From: Marivirga atlantica
Lineage (GTDB): Bacteria; Bacteroidota; Bacteroidia; Cytophagales; Cyclobacteriaceae
Assembly: GCF_016734805.1 (NCBI RefSeq)
Contig: NZ_JAERQG010000001.1
Coordinates: forward strand, 124,001-188,000
Length of the DNA stretch: 64,000 nt
Direction: 5' to 3'
A program made the translations under genes and the position numbers. The notes under the pieces were generated by a model. That model ran no database searches. It was not told the DNA's origin and saw only the letters and a program-made list of their open reading frames with translations. This document shows positions 50,158-59,005 of the stretch, one piece after another (the first letter of the stretch is position 1; every line of letters begins with the position of its first letter).

Positions 50158-50645
50158 TCAAAACTAACCTGATCAGTCCGTTCATTGAGCGTAAGTCTTA
50201 TTGTCTTAAGCTCACCTCTCACTGTGGTATGTATCAGATTTGATTGATCATCAAATTCTTCAAACATCATGGTGTTCGTAATTTCAAAAGTTTCAGGCTT
50301 ACGTACTTTATAAATTTCCTGATAACACCAAATTACATCCTCCTCTAGCTCACTTCCCAGATAATTAAGTTCCTTTTCTTTACCATCAATCGTCACCTTA
50401 AATCTTTGGGATAGATAATTTTCAACAAGGCTATCAATGGAAGAGGTATTTTCAAGCGCCAGTATATCTAGATTAACATCGTAGGCCTTATTTAAAGTAC
50501 GCTCGAAATCATCAACAAAAATTCTATGCATTACCTGAACAGCTTTATCATCTTCTTTATAAATGAGCTCTGTAACAGCTACATGGAAAGGATGAAAACT
50601 TCCTAATACAAATATTAAACCGATTATATAATTACTGATATTCAT
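50154..50645 (-). CDS. DUF6702-family exported protein
   Basis: A 163-residue protein with a short signal (MNISNYIIGLIFVLGSFHPFH). FHPFHVAVTELIYKEDDKAVQVMHRIFVDDFE is the family core, in which a His-rich start is followed by a conserved strand pair. The family accompanies HupE genes in Bacteroidota, and a HupE gene diverges from it here across 84 bases. Function is unknown; the His residues could hold a metal. A TAATTTTG promoter element lies 25 bases upstream. Confidence 0.75.
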   Translation of the reverse strand: MNISNYIIGLIFVLGSFHPFHVAVTELIYKEDDKAVQVMHRIFVDDFERTLNKAYDVNLDILALENTSSIDSLVENYLSQRFKVTIDGKEKELNYLGSELEEDVIWCYQEIYKVRKPETFEITNTMMFEEFDDQSNLIHTTVRGELKTIRLTLNERTDQVSFD

Positions 50646-50670
50646 TCTGATTTTAACTGTGTCTGTTTTA

Positions 50671-50678
50671 CAAAATTA
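50671..50678 (-). promoter_or_regulatory. Putative -7 element (TAATTTTG) of the DUF6702 gene
   Basis: TAATTTTG on the minus strand, 25 bases before the ATG at 50645. The expected -33 position holds no TTTG. Confidence 0.4.
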
Positions 50679-50729
50679 TGGTAATATTATGAGTTAATAC
50701 TATAACCATAAATATAATACCAAACTTAT

Positions 50730-51317
50730 ATGGAGAACTTTAAAGTTTATTTTGAGCTCGGCTATGATCATATTATGGATATAAGAGGGTATGACCATAT
50801 TCTTTTCATTGTAGCACTTGCTGCCATTTATTTATTGAGGGATTGGCGAAAGGTGTTGATTTTAGTTACTGCCTTCACCATTGGGCACTCCATTACTCTT
50901 GCACTCTCTACTTTAAACTATGTAATCATAAAGCCTGAAATCATTGAATTCTTAATACCTGTTACCATTTTCATAACTGCCTTTGTCAACCTTTTTAAAA
51001 AAGAGAGTAGTTTAAAATCGGTAAAGAAAATTCAATTAAACTATGTACTAGCCCTAGGTTTCGGTCTGATACACGGTTTAGGTTTTAGTAACTACTTAAA
51101 ATCATTACTTGGTAAAAGTAGCAAGATAGTAACCGAACTCTTGGCCTTTAATCTAGGATTAGAAGTTGGTCAAATCATCATTGTATTATCTTTCTTAATA
51201 ATTTCATTTATCTTTATTGACCTCTTCGGTTTAAAACGAAGAGACTGGGTACTCATCATTTCCAGTATAATAATAGGCCTGGCCTTAACACTTATGATGG
51301 AAACTAAATTTTGGTAA
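50730..51317 (+). CDS. HupE/UreJ family membrane protein
   Basis: A 195-residue protein with about six helices. FELGYDHIMDIRGYDHILFIVALAA has the His-Asp-His pattern of the HupE/UreJ-2 family. TAFTIGHSITLAL and GFGLIHGLGFSNYL carry further conserved His residues. HupE proteins are proposed nickel or other metal transporters. No hydrogenase or urease gene is in the window, so the metal is open. The M1 peptidase gene follows after 18 bases and the DUF6702 gene diverges upstream, an arrangement common in Bacteroidota. Confidence 0.85.
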   Translation: MENFKVYFELGYDHIMDIRGYDHILFIVALAAIYLLRDWRKVLILVTAFTIGHSITLALSTLNYVIIKPEIIEFLIPVTIFITAFVNLFKKESSLKSVKKIQLNYVLALGFGLIHGLGFSNYLKSLLGKSSKIVTELLAFNLGLEVGQIIIVLSFLIISFIFIDLFGLKRRDWVLIISSIIIGLALTLMMETKFW

Positions 51318-51335
51318 TTTTTAATCTTATAAAGT

Positions 51336-53645
51336 ATGAGAAAAATATGGACGCTGGTTTTGTCTTGCTTTGCTGTTTCAGCAATGGCTCAATATCAAAA
51401 CCAAGGCAAATTTGAACAACTTGATTATAAGTTGCGGTCACCCAATGTTTACCGCACAGCCTCTGGGGCACCTGGTCATATGTATTGGCAGCAAAGAGCC
51501 GATTACAAAATTGATGTTACCCTAGATGAAAAAAACAACAAAATCATCGGTAGTGAAACAGTAACATATACTAATAATTCACCCGATGAGCTTACTTATT
51601 TATGGGTACAGCTAGATCAAAACATGAGAGCAAAAGATAGTGACTCTTATAAAGTTTCTGAATCTACAGTGCCTGAAAAAGCAACTGAAGGCACATTGGA
51701 CGCGATGATGGGTTACCCTGACTATGATGGTGGTCATAAAATACAGAAGCTGGTTGATTCAAATGGTAACAAAATGAATTATGTTATTAACCATACCATG
51801 ATGAGGATTGATTTGGATGAGCCATTAAAGGCTGGAGAGTCAATATCATTTGATATAGACTGGTATTATAACATAAACGACAGAGCTCGAATGGGTGGTC
51901 GTGGTGGTTACGACTACTTTGATGAAGATGATAATACCGTTTATACCATTACACAGTGGTTCCCAAGAATGGCGGTATACAATGATTTTGAAGGATGGCA
52001 AAACAAGCAGTTTTTAGGCAGAGGTGAGTTTGCACTTCCTTTTGGCGACTATGAGGTAAACATTACAGTACCAGAAGACCACATCGTAGCCTCAACGGGA
52101 GAGCTCCAAAATGCGGATGAAATCCTTACTGAAGAGCAAAAAGAAAGATGGGAGAAATCTAAAACTGCAGACAAGCCGGTACTTATTGTTACAAAAAAAG
52201 AAGCTGAAAAGGCAGAAAAAAACAAAGCATCCGGCACTAAAACATGGAAGTATGTAGCTAAAGATGTAAGAGACTTCGCATTTGGATCTTCTAGAAAATT
52301 CATTTGGGATGCCATGGGAGTTGACATTGAAGGCCGTACGGTAATGGCTATGTCGTATTATCCTAAAGAAGCCTGGGGACTTTGGAATGTATATTCTACT
52401 GAAGTTGTAGCACATACTTTAAAGGTATATTCAAGAATGACTATTCCTTATCCTTATCCGGTAGCTATTTCTGTTGAAGCAGCAAACGGAATGGAATACC
52501 CTATGATTTGCTTTAATTATGGTCGTCCGGCTGAAGATGGTACTTATTCTGCAAGAACTAAGTATGGCATGATTGGCGTAATTACTCATGAGGTAGGTCA
52601 CAACTTCTTCCCTATGATTATTAACTCAGATGAGCGCCAATGGACTTGGATGGATGAGGGTTTAAATAGTTTTGTACAGTTTATTGCTGAGCAAGAATGG
52701 GAGCCTAATTATCCTAGTAGAAGAGGACCTGCCGGCAATATAGTGCCTTACATGAAGGGTGATAGAACCAACATCAGACCAATTATGACCAACTCTGAGA
52801 ACGTTGTTCAGTTTGGTAATAATGCTTACGGTAAACCCGCAACTGCACTCAATATTTTAAGAGAAACGGTTATGGGAAGAGAGCTTTTTGATAAAGCCTT
52901 CAAAACTTATGCTGAAAGATGGGCTTTTAAACACCCAACACCTGAAGACCTATTCAGAACCTTAGAAGATGCTTCAGCTGTAGATTTAGATTGGTTTTGG
53001 AGAGGATGGTTTTACACTACTGAGCCGGTTGATATAGCTATTAATGATGTAGATTGGTACAAGATCAGCTCAATGAATCCTGATGTTGAAAATCCAATAA
53101 AGCGTAAAGAAAGAGATGCTTCCAACTATCAGGTAACTCCTGACAAGAATAAAAAAGAAGGAGTAAAAACTGTAGTAGACACGCATCCTGAATTAAAGGA
53201 TTTCTACAATAAGTGGGATGAGTATGACGTAACCGATAAGGACAGAAAAGCTTATAAAACCTTTGTTGCATCATTAAACGCTAATGAGAAAAAGCTTTTA
53301 AATGGCGGTAAAAATTTCTACGAAATTCATTTCGAGAATGTTGGCGGATTACCAATGCCAATTATTTTAAAAATGACATACAAAGATGGCTCTGAGGAAA
53401 CACTAAAGATTCCTGCTGAAATCTGGAAAATTCATGAAAATGAAGTGAGTAAGGTATTCATTACTGATAAAGAAGTGATTCAGTTCCAGGTTGACCCGAA
53501 AAGAGAAACAGCTGATATTGATGAAGAAAATAATTACTGGCCACCAAGAAACGTACCTAACAAGTTTGAACTATACAAGCGTGAAAGAGGTGCAGCAAGA
53601 GGGCAGTCTCCTGCTGATAACGAAATGAGCAGAGCACAGAATTAA
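51336..53645 (+). CDS. Secreted M1-family metallopeptidase
   Basis: A 769-residue exported zinc peptidase. The signal peptide MRKIWTLVLSCFAVSAMAQ is followed by the M1 N-terminal domain with DVTLDEKNNKIIGSETVTY. The zinc site is HEVGH at 418-422 with the third ligand Glu441 in DEGLN, at the standard HExxH-x18-E spacing. The exopeptidase GAMEN motif appears as ANGMEYP. A C-terminal all-beta part follows, with a terminal polar tail. It probably trims peptides in the periplasm or at the outer membrane. It follows hupE by 18 bases and ends with the first of two identical terminators. Confidence 0.93.
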   Translation: MRKIWTLVLSCFAVSAMAQYQNQGKFEQLDYKLRSPNVYRTASGAPGHMYWQQRADYKIDVTLDEKNNKIIGSETVTYTNNSPDELTYLWVQLDQNMRAKDSDSYKVSESTVPEKATEGTLDAMMGYPDYDGGHKIQKLVDSNGNKMNYVINHTMMRIDLDEPLKAGESISFDIDWYYNINDRARMGGRGGYDYFDEDDNTVYTITQWFPRMAVYNDFEGWQNKQFLGRGEFALPFGDYEVNITVPEDHIVASTGELQNADEILTEEQKERWEKSKTADKPVLIVTKKEAEKAEKNKASGTKTWKYVAKDVRDFAFGSSRKFIWDAMGVDIEGRTVMAMSYYPKEAWGLWNVYSTEVVAHTLKVYSRMTIPYPYPVAISVEAANGMEYPMICFNYGRPAEDGTYSARTKYGMIGVITHEVGHNFFPMIINSDERQWTWMDEGLNSFVQFIAEQEWEPNYPSRRGPAGNIVPYMKGDRTNIRPIMTNSENVVQFGNNAYGKPATALNILRETVMGRELFDKAFKTYAERWAFKHPTPEDLFRTLEDASAVDLDWFWRGWFYTTEPVDIAINDVDWYKISSMNPDVENPIKRKERDASNYQVTPDKNKKEGVKTVVDTHPELKDFYNKWDEYDVTDKDRKAYKTFVASLNANEKKLLNGGKNFYEIHFENVGGLPMPIILKMTYKDGSEETLKIPAEIWKIHENEVSKVFITDKEVIQFQVDPKRETADIDEENNYWPPRNVPNKFELYKRERGAARGQSPADNEMSRAQN

Positions 53646-53668
53646 TAAACCTTAACTTCTGAAATTAT

Positions 53669-53696
53669 AAAAGCCCTCAATTGAGGGCTTTTTTAT
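53669..53696 (+). terminator. Palindromic terminator, copy 1
   Basis: A perfect palindrome with core AAGCCCTCAATTGAGGGCTT followed by six T. A second identical 22-base core lies at 54715-54736. Confidence 0.88.
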
Positions 53697-53754
53697 TAAG
53701 CTTTGTTATTTAAGAATTAATGTAGTAGCATTACGGCTTAAATAAATTAAAACC

Positions 53755-54693
53755 ATGAGAAAATATTTACTACTTGCATTAATATTAACCGGCAACCTTG
53801 CTTTCGGGCAAAAATACAAGGAGAAAAAAGGCGTATTATTGAAAGACAAAGAGCCTATGGGCCAGATAGTTGGTACCGTAAATCTCGCTAAAGCAACTGA
53901 CTTGGCAATCATACAAGATGGGGACACTGCCGTTACCATTAAGCAAGAAAGAATTTTCTCTGATTTTTCTGAATTGCGCAACTTTTCCGTTTACACCTTA
54001 GATTTCAAGCAATTAGGAGAGGAGATTAAAGTTATAATCTCATATAATCTTGTTAACGAAAAGCAAATCATGAAATACATATTTGCTGAAAATGACATTC
54101 ATATATATAAAGATGGCTTTAAAATAGAAGAGATAGAAGCTGCTCGCGAGAAGAAATCCGTAAAGGAAGTGCAAAATAAGCTTGATGAATTTTATGGAAC
54201 TATGGAGTTTTGGAAGGAAAACATAGCCAATAATAGAGAGACTCGAAACGAAGATTTTGACAAAATTCTTGTTACACGATTACAAAATGATCCTGAAGAC
54301 CGACCTAAGAATCTTCCTGCAGGGACAACTCAGCTCATTTGGAAAAAAGTGACTGATAAGACTACCGCTGAAGAATATAGAATTAACGATAAGAACGTTT
54401 GGGCACTTATAGGAGCAGCGGTATATACTGAGAAAATAAGCCAGGCTTCCATTGGTAATAAAAAATCAATGAAGATATACCTTAAGCTGGATAAGCCAAA
54501 AAAGTTATATGGAGAAATGCAGTATTATGTACCTTTCGGTTATGTGGATCTACTTAAGACTCTTGGTGAAGATGAAATATTACTCTACAGCAATGGTGAA
54601 AAATTAAAATATGAGTACGATTATAAAGATTCACCTCAGTTAAAATTGAACAAAATGGTAGATGCGCTTGAAGCTGCCGGAGAACTGTACTAA
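53755..54693 (+). CDS. Secreted protein of unknown function
   Basis: A 312-residue protein with a signal peptide (MRKYLLLALILTGNLAFGQ). The mature protein is rich in Lys and Glu and alternates strands and helices; no domain was recognised. Notable stretches are DTAVTIKQERIFSDFSE, IHIYKDGFKIEEIEAAREK and YGEMQYYVPFGYVDLLKTL. It is a single transcription unit, closed on both sides by an identical palindromic terminator. The start ATG fits the signal peptide. Homologues in other Cytophagales would decide whether it is a conserved family. Confidence 0.7.
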   Translation: MRKYLLLALILTGNLAFGQKYKEKKGVLLKDKEPMGQIVGTVNLAKATDLAIIQDGDTAVTIKQERIFSDFSELRNFSVYTLDFKQLGEEIKVIISYNLVNEKQIMKYIFAENDIHIYKDGFKIEEIEAAREKKSVKEVQNKLDEFYGTMEFWKENIANNRETRNEDFDKILVTRLQNDPEDRPKNLPAGTTQLIWKKVTDKTTAEEYRINDKNVWALIGAAVYTEKISQASIGNKKSMKIYLKLDKPKKLYGEMQYYVPFGYVDLLKTLGEDEILLYSNGEKLKYEYDYKDSPQLKLNKMVDALEAAGELY

Positions 54694-54714
54694 TCAAACA
54701 TTCCTGCAAAATGT

Positions 54715-54740
54715 AAAGCCCTCAATTGAGGGCTTTTTTT
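54715..54740 (+). terminator. Palindromic terminator, copy 2
   Basis: The same palindromic core as at 53670-53691, followed by seven T, 21 bases past the stop of the secreted protein gene. Confidence 0.88.
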
Positions 54741-54785
54741 ATTTTTAATGAAGTGCTGATTTATTCTACAGTAAAAGTTTATTAA

Positions 54786-54793
54786 TAATTTTG
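54786..54793 (+). promoter_or_regulatory. Putative -7 element (TAATTTTG) of the small ORF
   Basis: TAATTTTGC fits TAnnTTTG; the ATG at 54849 lies 55 bases downstream. A TTTA 22 bases upstream is a weak -33 candidate. Confidence 0.4.
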
Positions 54794-54848
54794 CAGGTAT
54801 CAGAAACAATATTCATAAACACACAGTCAACCTAAAAAACTATTGAGC

Positions 54849-55064
54849 ATGATTGAATTTACCATTTTATATAAAGACAATTCAAAAAAGAAAATGGAAG
54901 CTGAAAGTAGAGAAAATCTCATAAAAAACTTCTCTGCTAATGATGCCACTGCTTTTCAGGAAAAAGTTAAGCAAATCCACTGGACCGAATACAATACACA
55001 TTACATAGAGCATGTAGCAACCGGTAAAGTAGACCGCATTCCAATAACTGATGTAGTCGAGTAA
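54849..55064 (+). CDS. Small hypothetical soluble protein
   Basis: A 71-residue protein starting MIEFTILYKDNSKKKMEAES. The pattern of a strand, a charged helix (SRENLIKNFSANDATAFQEKVKQIHW) and a closing strand (THYIEHVATGKVDRIPITDV) suggests a compact alpha/beta fold. No family recognised. An in-frame TTG six bases earlier is possible, but the ATG is preferred. It has its own -7 element and its stop abuts the stop of the convergent dehydrogenase-like gene. Confidence 0.62.
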   Translation: MIEFTILYKDNSKKKMEAESRENLIKNFSANDATAFQEKVKQIHWTEYNTHYIEHVATGKVDRIPITDVVE

Positions 55065-56270
55065 CTAATTGCCATCTACATAACCTTGCAGATAGTTATA
55101 CTCTTCGGTAAGCTTGCCGTTTTCTGCTATGGTGGCATTTTTTATCACACCCTGCTTATCATCACCTAATAAATTAGGTAGTACATTATCTATTAATTCT
55201 CTACCAAAGCTTTCAGAAGCATCTCGAGGTAATTCACATGGCAGATTATCAACAGCCATTACCGTTATATTTGACTCCACTGACATTGCCGGCTCCACCG
55301 AATCAGTATCAGGATTGTAGTCATAAATTGGATCATCAATTGTTGATGGTTTCTTGGTAGAAGGTATAGAACCATCAATATCGCAGGTGATATCACCGAT
55401 TAATCTAATTTTGAATTCCGGCTTAAGAATATCTTCTTTCTTAAAAAGTTTAGGAGCTCTTGGATCCCAAAATGCAGAAGCAATGAGCACATCAGTTACT
55501 TTGGCATAATCTTCAAAACCTGATTTATACATACCAGGATTTTCATGAAATTCCGTTCTGTTAAAAGTCTTACCTTCTTTATGAACATGATAATCCTGAC
55601 TATTTAACTGTGTAAAAACAGGTTGATCAAAGCGTTCATGAAGAAATTCATAAGGTGATACCTGTAAAATACCCATTCCATAAAGCACTTCCATTGCTCC
55701 TTTTGCCACTCTACCTCCACCAGTAATAGCTATTTTTATAGCCGGAAGCTCAACTTTTTCGTACTCCGTCTTTAAATCTGCCAGATCGTAACATTCGTGA
55801 GCTCTTCTTAAATCAAATAAATTATATCGCTTACCAAAAGTCCAGATGGTATTATAGGCACCTACTATCCCGGCATATCTGCCGAAAGCCACTATACGTT
55901 GATTAGTTTCAGGGTCCAGCAAGCACTCATAATCTATCAGCCTTATTTTTTTGTCTAATACTGCTCGAAGTAGGTCCCTGTTGTATGGCTGTTCCTTGAT
56001 AGTGTGAGAAAAGAAAAGATATGTTTTTTCAGGAATAAGCTTTTCAATTGGCACTTCTTTAACGCCTAAAAGAATATCATTATCACTTATATCCTTTACA
56101 GGGGTAAAATTGTAATTTTGATACTCTTCAGCTTTATAAACACGCACTTCGCTTTCCTGAATGTTTACTTCTGCTTTAAATTTTTCAGCTACTTCATAAG
56201 CCTGCGCTGGAGTTAAAGGCACTCGCTTATCAACAGGAATTTTATCTTCTCTTATTACGGCAATCTTCAT
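55065..56270 (-). CDS. Alanine dehydrogenase/PNT-family NAD-dependent enzyme (saccharopine dehydrogenase-like)
   Basis: A 401-residue enzyme. The N-terminal domain MKIAVIREDKIPVDKRVPLTPAQ is the AlaDH/PNT opening (I-x-x-E-x-K-x-x-E-x-R-V-x-L-T-P). The dinucleotide motif is AITGGGRVAKGAMEVL. ECLLDPETNQRIVAFGRYAG and MSVESNITVMAVDNLP resemble the fungal lysine-forming saccharopine dehydrogenase (LYS1) and LOR/SDH proteins more than alanine dehydrogenase. Substrate is therefore uncertain: lysine/saccharopine or an amino acid such as alanine. The next gene upstream is the deoxynucleoside kinase gene, 38 bases away. Confidence 0.8.
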   Translation of the reverse strand: MKIAVIREDKIPVDKRVPLTPAQAYEVAEKFKAEVNIQESEVRVYKAEEYQNYNFTPVKDISDNDILLGVKEVPIEKLIPEKTYLFFSHTIKEQPYNRDLLRAVLDKKIRLIDYECLLDPETNQRIVAFGRYAGIVGAYNTIWTFGKRYNLFDLRRAHECYDLADLKTEYEKVELPAIKIAITGGGRVAKGAMEVLYGMGILQVSPYEFLHERFDQPVFTQLNSQDYHVHKEGKTFNRTEFHENPGMYKSGFEDYAKVTDVLIASAFWDPRAPKLFKKEDILKPEFKIRLIGDITCDIDGSIPSTKKPSTIDDPIYDYNPDTDSVEPAMSVESNITVMAVDNLPCELPRDASESFGRELIDNVLPNLLGDDKQGVIKNATIAENGKLTEEYNYLQGYVDGN

Positions 56271-56308
56271 TTAATTCGGTTCTTGTTTAGGTTGATCAGA
56301 ATACTCAT

Positions 56309-56944
56309 TTATTGGTTGGAAAACAAACCATTAATTTCCGTATCTATTTTACTTACGATCAAAGCAAAATCTTCCACATTGTTTAAATAATCAAGTTGAT
56401 TCACATCTATGATGATGAGCTTCCCTAAATCGTAATTTTTAATCCACTCTTCGTAATGTTGGTTCAAAGTTTTGAGGTAATCTATTCTTATACTTTCCTC
56501 GTAATTTCTACCTCTTTTTTCAATCTGACCAACAAGTTTTGGAATATCGGCTCTCAAATAAATCAATAAATCTGGAGGTGTTATTACAGGTGACATTGAC
56601 TTAAAAAGCGCCAGATAATTCTCATAATCACGCTCGGTCATATTGCCAGATTCATACAAATTTTTGGCAAAAACAAAGCAATCTTCGTAGATGGATCTAT
56701 CCTGAACAACAGTATGCTCTTCTTTACGAATTCTTTTCACCTGATTGAGCCTGCTATTCAAGAAATACACCTGTAAATGAAAAGACCATTGCTTCATATC
56801 AGCATAGAAGTCCTCCAAATAAGGATTATTCTCAACAGCTTCAAATTCGGTTTTCCATCCGTAATGATGTGATAGTTTCTTCGCAAGGGTTGTTTTGCCT
56901 GCCCCAATATTTCCTGCTACCGCTACGTGTTTTAACTTTTGCAT
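56309..56944 (-). CDS. Deoxynucleoside kinase
   Basis: A 211-residue kinase that phosphorylates deoxynucleosides with ATP in the salvage pathway. Walker A is GNIGAGKTT; the dNK motif is VQDRSIYEDCFVFAKNLY, with the DRS triad. The LID region has KRGRNYEESI. Start: an in-frame codon at 56965 would overlap the -7 element TACTTTTG at 56963-56970, so the ATG at 56944 (MQKLKHVAVAGNIG) is chosen. The substrate (dA/dG versus dC/dT) cannot be told. Length is normal for Bacteroidota enzymes. Confidence 0.92.
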   Translation of the reverse strand: MQKLKHVAVAGNIGAGKTTLAKKLSHHYGWKTEFEAVENNPYLEDFYADMKQWSFHLQVYFLNSRLNQVKRIRKEEHTVVQDRSIYEDCFVFAKNLYESGNMTERDYENYLALFKSMSPVITPPDLLIYLRADIPKLVGQIEKRGRNYEESIRIDYLKTLNQHYEEWIKNYDLGKLIIIDVNQLDYLNNVEDFALIVSKIDTEINGLFSNQ

Positions 56945-56962
56945 ATCTGATTTTTGCCGCCA

Positions 56963-56970
56963 CAAAAGTA
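56963..56970 (-). promoter_or_regulatory. Putative -7 element (TACTTTTG) of the deoxynucleoside kinase gene
   Basis: TACTTTTG on the minus strand, 18 bases before the ATG at 56944. It rules out the longer frame starting at 56965. No TTTG is found at -33. Confidence 0.45.
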
Positions 56971-57069
56971 AAAAAACTTAAATGGTGTGAAGTAGAATTT
57001 CGATAAAAAAGCCAATAAAATAATTAGGCCTTTGCTAATTAATCAGTTAGCCATTTTACTTTTTGTTGA

Positions 57070-57729
57070 TCAATCAATTGCTCTTCTAAGAAATTGGTTT
57101 AATGCTAGAGCTGCCTGCATTTTTTCAGCCAAAATTTCAGGTAGATTATCCCTATAGATTGTTTCTAATGGTAGGCTCTTCATAAAATAGAACTGCTTAT
57201 TGAATAGTATAGGCAGCTTTTCGGAAGCTTCTTTATAGGGTGGTTTTAGTATTTTATTTTGCTCACCTTTTATTTCTCCGAACTCTTTTTTGAAATCTCC
57301 CGTGATTATTTCCTCAAACTCTTTATCACTGTAAAGAATTTCTTGCCTTACTTTATTAAGTGTATCTGTTGATAAGGAATACATGCCTCCACCTACCATT
57401 AGCCCACTTGAGTCAATATTCACATAATAAGCGGGAAATTCTTCTTTCTTGTTAATTCTACTGATAACCGCTGCAGCGTTGGTTTTATAAGGCCTTTTAT
57501 CTTTTGAGAATCTGATATCTCGGTTAATCCTGAAAACAGCATTTTTGGGTTCTATCATTATTTCAGGATCGAACTTTTGTACCTCTAGTATTAAATCTGC
57601 TAGAAATTTTCTAAAAGGTGTTTTTACCACTTTTTCGTAGCGCTTCCTATTCTCATCAAACCATTCTTTATGATTATTTTGTTCAAGTTCCTTATAAAAA
57701 TTGATGAAGTCTTTAGTGAAGTAAGCCAT
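57070..57729 (-). CDS. DUF2461-domain protein
   Basis: A 219-residue soluble protein. NNHKEWFDENRKRYEKVVKTPFRKF and NAVFRINRDIRFSKDKRPYKTNAAA are the two signature stretches of DUF2461 (the second is 'R-x-x-R-D-x-R-F-S-x-D-K-x-P-Y'). The rest includes YYVNIDSSGLMVGGGMYSL. The biochemical role is unknown; the family occurs in bacteria and plants. It is a lone minus-strand gene, divergent from the J-domain gene across 82 bases. Confidence 0.87.
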   Translation of the reverse strand: MAYFTKDFINFYKELEQNNHKEWFDENRKRYEKVVKTPFRKFLADLILEVQKFDPEIMIEPKNAVFRINRDIRFSKDKRPYKTNAAAVISRINKKEEFPAYYVNIDSSGLMVGGGMYSLSTDTLNKVRQEILYSDKEFEEIITGDFKKEFGEIKGEQNKILKPPYKEASEKLPILFNKQFYFMKSLPLETIYRDNLPEILAEKMQAALALNQFLRRAID

Positions 57730-57772
57730 AGTTGCAGATTAAGATTTAGGTTTTACTAAAATAATATATTAG

Positions 57773-57780
57773 TATTTTTG
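57773..57780 (+). promoter_or_regulatory. Putative -7 element (TATTTTTG) of the J-domain gene
   Basis: TATTTTTG, 31 bases before the TTG start at 57812. Only a TTTT is found at -33. Confidence 0.4.
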
Positions 57781-57811
57781 TTTATACATAAGTCATCATA
57801 TTTCGGCTAAT

Positions 57812-59005
57812 TTGAGCAATTACTACCAAATACTAGGAATAACGGAAAACGCCAACCTGGCGGAAATTAAAAGCGCTTATAAAAGGTTGGCTAAGCAATA
57901 CCATCCGGATTTAAATCCTAGCCCTGTTGCTGAAGATGAATTCAAGAAGATTTCTGTTGCCTACAGGGTTTTGAGCAATACTATTAGCCGCAGTAAATAT
58001 GATAGTCAACTTGCACAGAACAGGCTTGATGAAATGCGTACTTATACACGCAACACAAGCAGGTCCGATTATCAAAACCCTTATAAAAGGCCCGTTTATA
58101 AATATAGTCCGAGAAGAACAGTTTACGATAGAAAAACAGAAAGAAAAGCTACTCTCTATGCGGTTGCCATGATTGCCTCTGTGGCACTTATTGTTTATTT
58201 AGGAGCTACAATTTTCAATTATTATCAAAGCCATATGAAACAGCGATTGGTTGATAGTTTTGATAAGCAAGCAGCCACAGCAGACTCCTTATTTTATGCT
58301 GGTAAAGATGAAGCAGCATTGGTATTTGTTAAAAAGATGAGTATCGAAGTCAGTCAGCAAAAAGGACTTAGCAATTACGAATATGATTATTTGAAATTTA
58401 GAAGAAAACAAGCTGATATTGATTTTAAAAACCGTGCTTATCAGGATGCTGTCTGGGGTTATCTGTTCTACATGGAATATACCCAAAAACAGGAAGAAGA
58501 TATGGTTTATAAACTTGCCATTTGTTACAAACAATTAGGCGAATTCGGAAAATCTGTATTTATTCTAAACGAGTTGCTCAATAAAAATTATAGGAGGTTC
58601 CATACACTTGCTTTAATAGCAGACATATATAAAAATGATTTAGGTAATATCCCTGTAGCTTTACAGTATTACGAAATGGGACTCGCCAATATTGAGAACA
58701 CTTATAAAACTACTTATGGAGATGCTTATAGGTTATTGGTAACAGCAGAAAACACACCTAATGTTTATAAACAGATATATTTTGAATCCGCCAAAATATA
58801 TTTTAGCCAAGAAGATTATCAAGAGGCCCGAAAACTTTTAGAGTGGGTAGTGTTTTTCAGCCCTCAACAAGCTGAAGGTTATGAGTATTTGTATAAAACA
58901 TATAATAGACTGGACCAGCCAAAACAAGCCTGTGCTGTTGCAAGAAAGGCCAAAAGAAAAAACGTACAACTATCTGAAGAGATGAAAAACAATTGCAATG
59001 TTTAG
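57812..59005 (+). CDS. Membrane-anchored J-domain/TPR protein
   Basis: A 397-residue protein. An N-terminal J domain (1-66) contains the catalytic HPD at 31-33 in RLAKQYHPDLNP, so it can stimulate a DnaK-type ATPase in the cytosol. A membrane helix lies at about 113-136 (LYAVAMIASVALIVYLGATI). The C-terminal part (about 150-397) reads as TPR-like helix pairs (AYQDAVWGYLFYMEYTQ, FGKSVFILNELL) and would be periplasmic. The start is TTG, because the J domain begins MSNYYQILGI with no nearby ATG. Its stop overlaps the M28 peptidase start by eight bases. Confidence 0.85.
   Translation: MSNYYQILGITENANLAEIKSAYKRLAKQYHPDLNPSPVAEDEFKKISVAYRVLSNTISRSKYDSQLAQNRLDEMRTYTRNTSRSDYQNPYKRPVYKYSPRRTVYDRKTERKATLYAVAMIASVALIVYLGATIFNYYQSHMKQRLVDSFDKQAATADSLFYAGKDEAALVFVKKMSIEVSQQKGLSNYEYDYLKFRRKQADIDFKNRAYQDAVWGYLFYMEYTQKQEEDMVYKLAICYKQLGEFGKSVFILNELLNKNYRRFHTLALIADIYKNDLGNIPVALQYYEMGLANIENTYKTTYGDAYRLLVTAENTPNVYKQIYFESAKIYFSQEDYQEARKLLEWVVFFSPQQAEGYEYLYKTYNRLDQPKQACAVARKAKRKNVQLSEEMKNNCNV

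Noticed and set aside
57021-57040. AATTAGGCCTTTGCTAATT hairpin
   Set aside because: The stem is only six A/T-rich pairs with no T-run on either strand.
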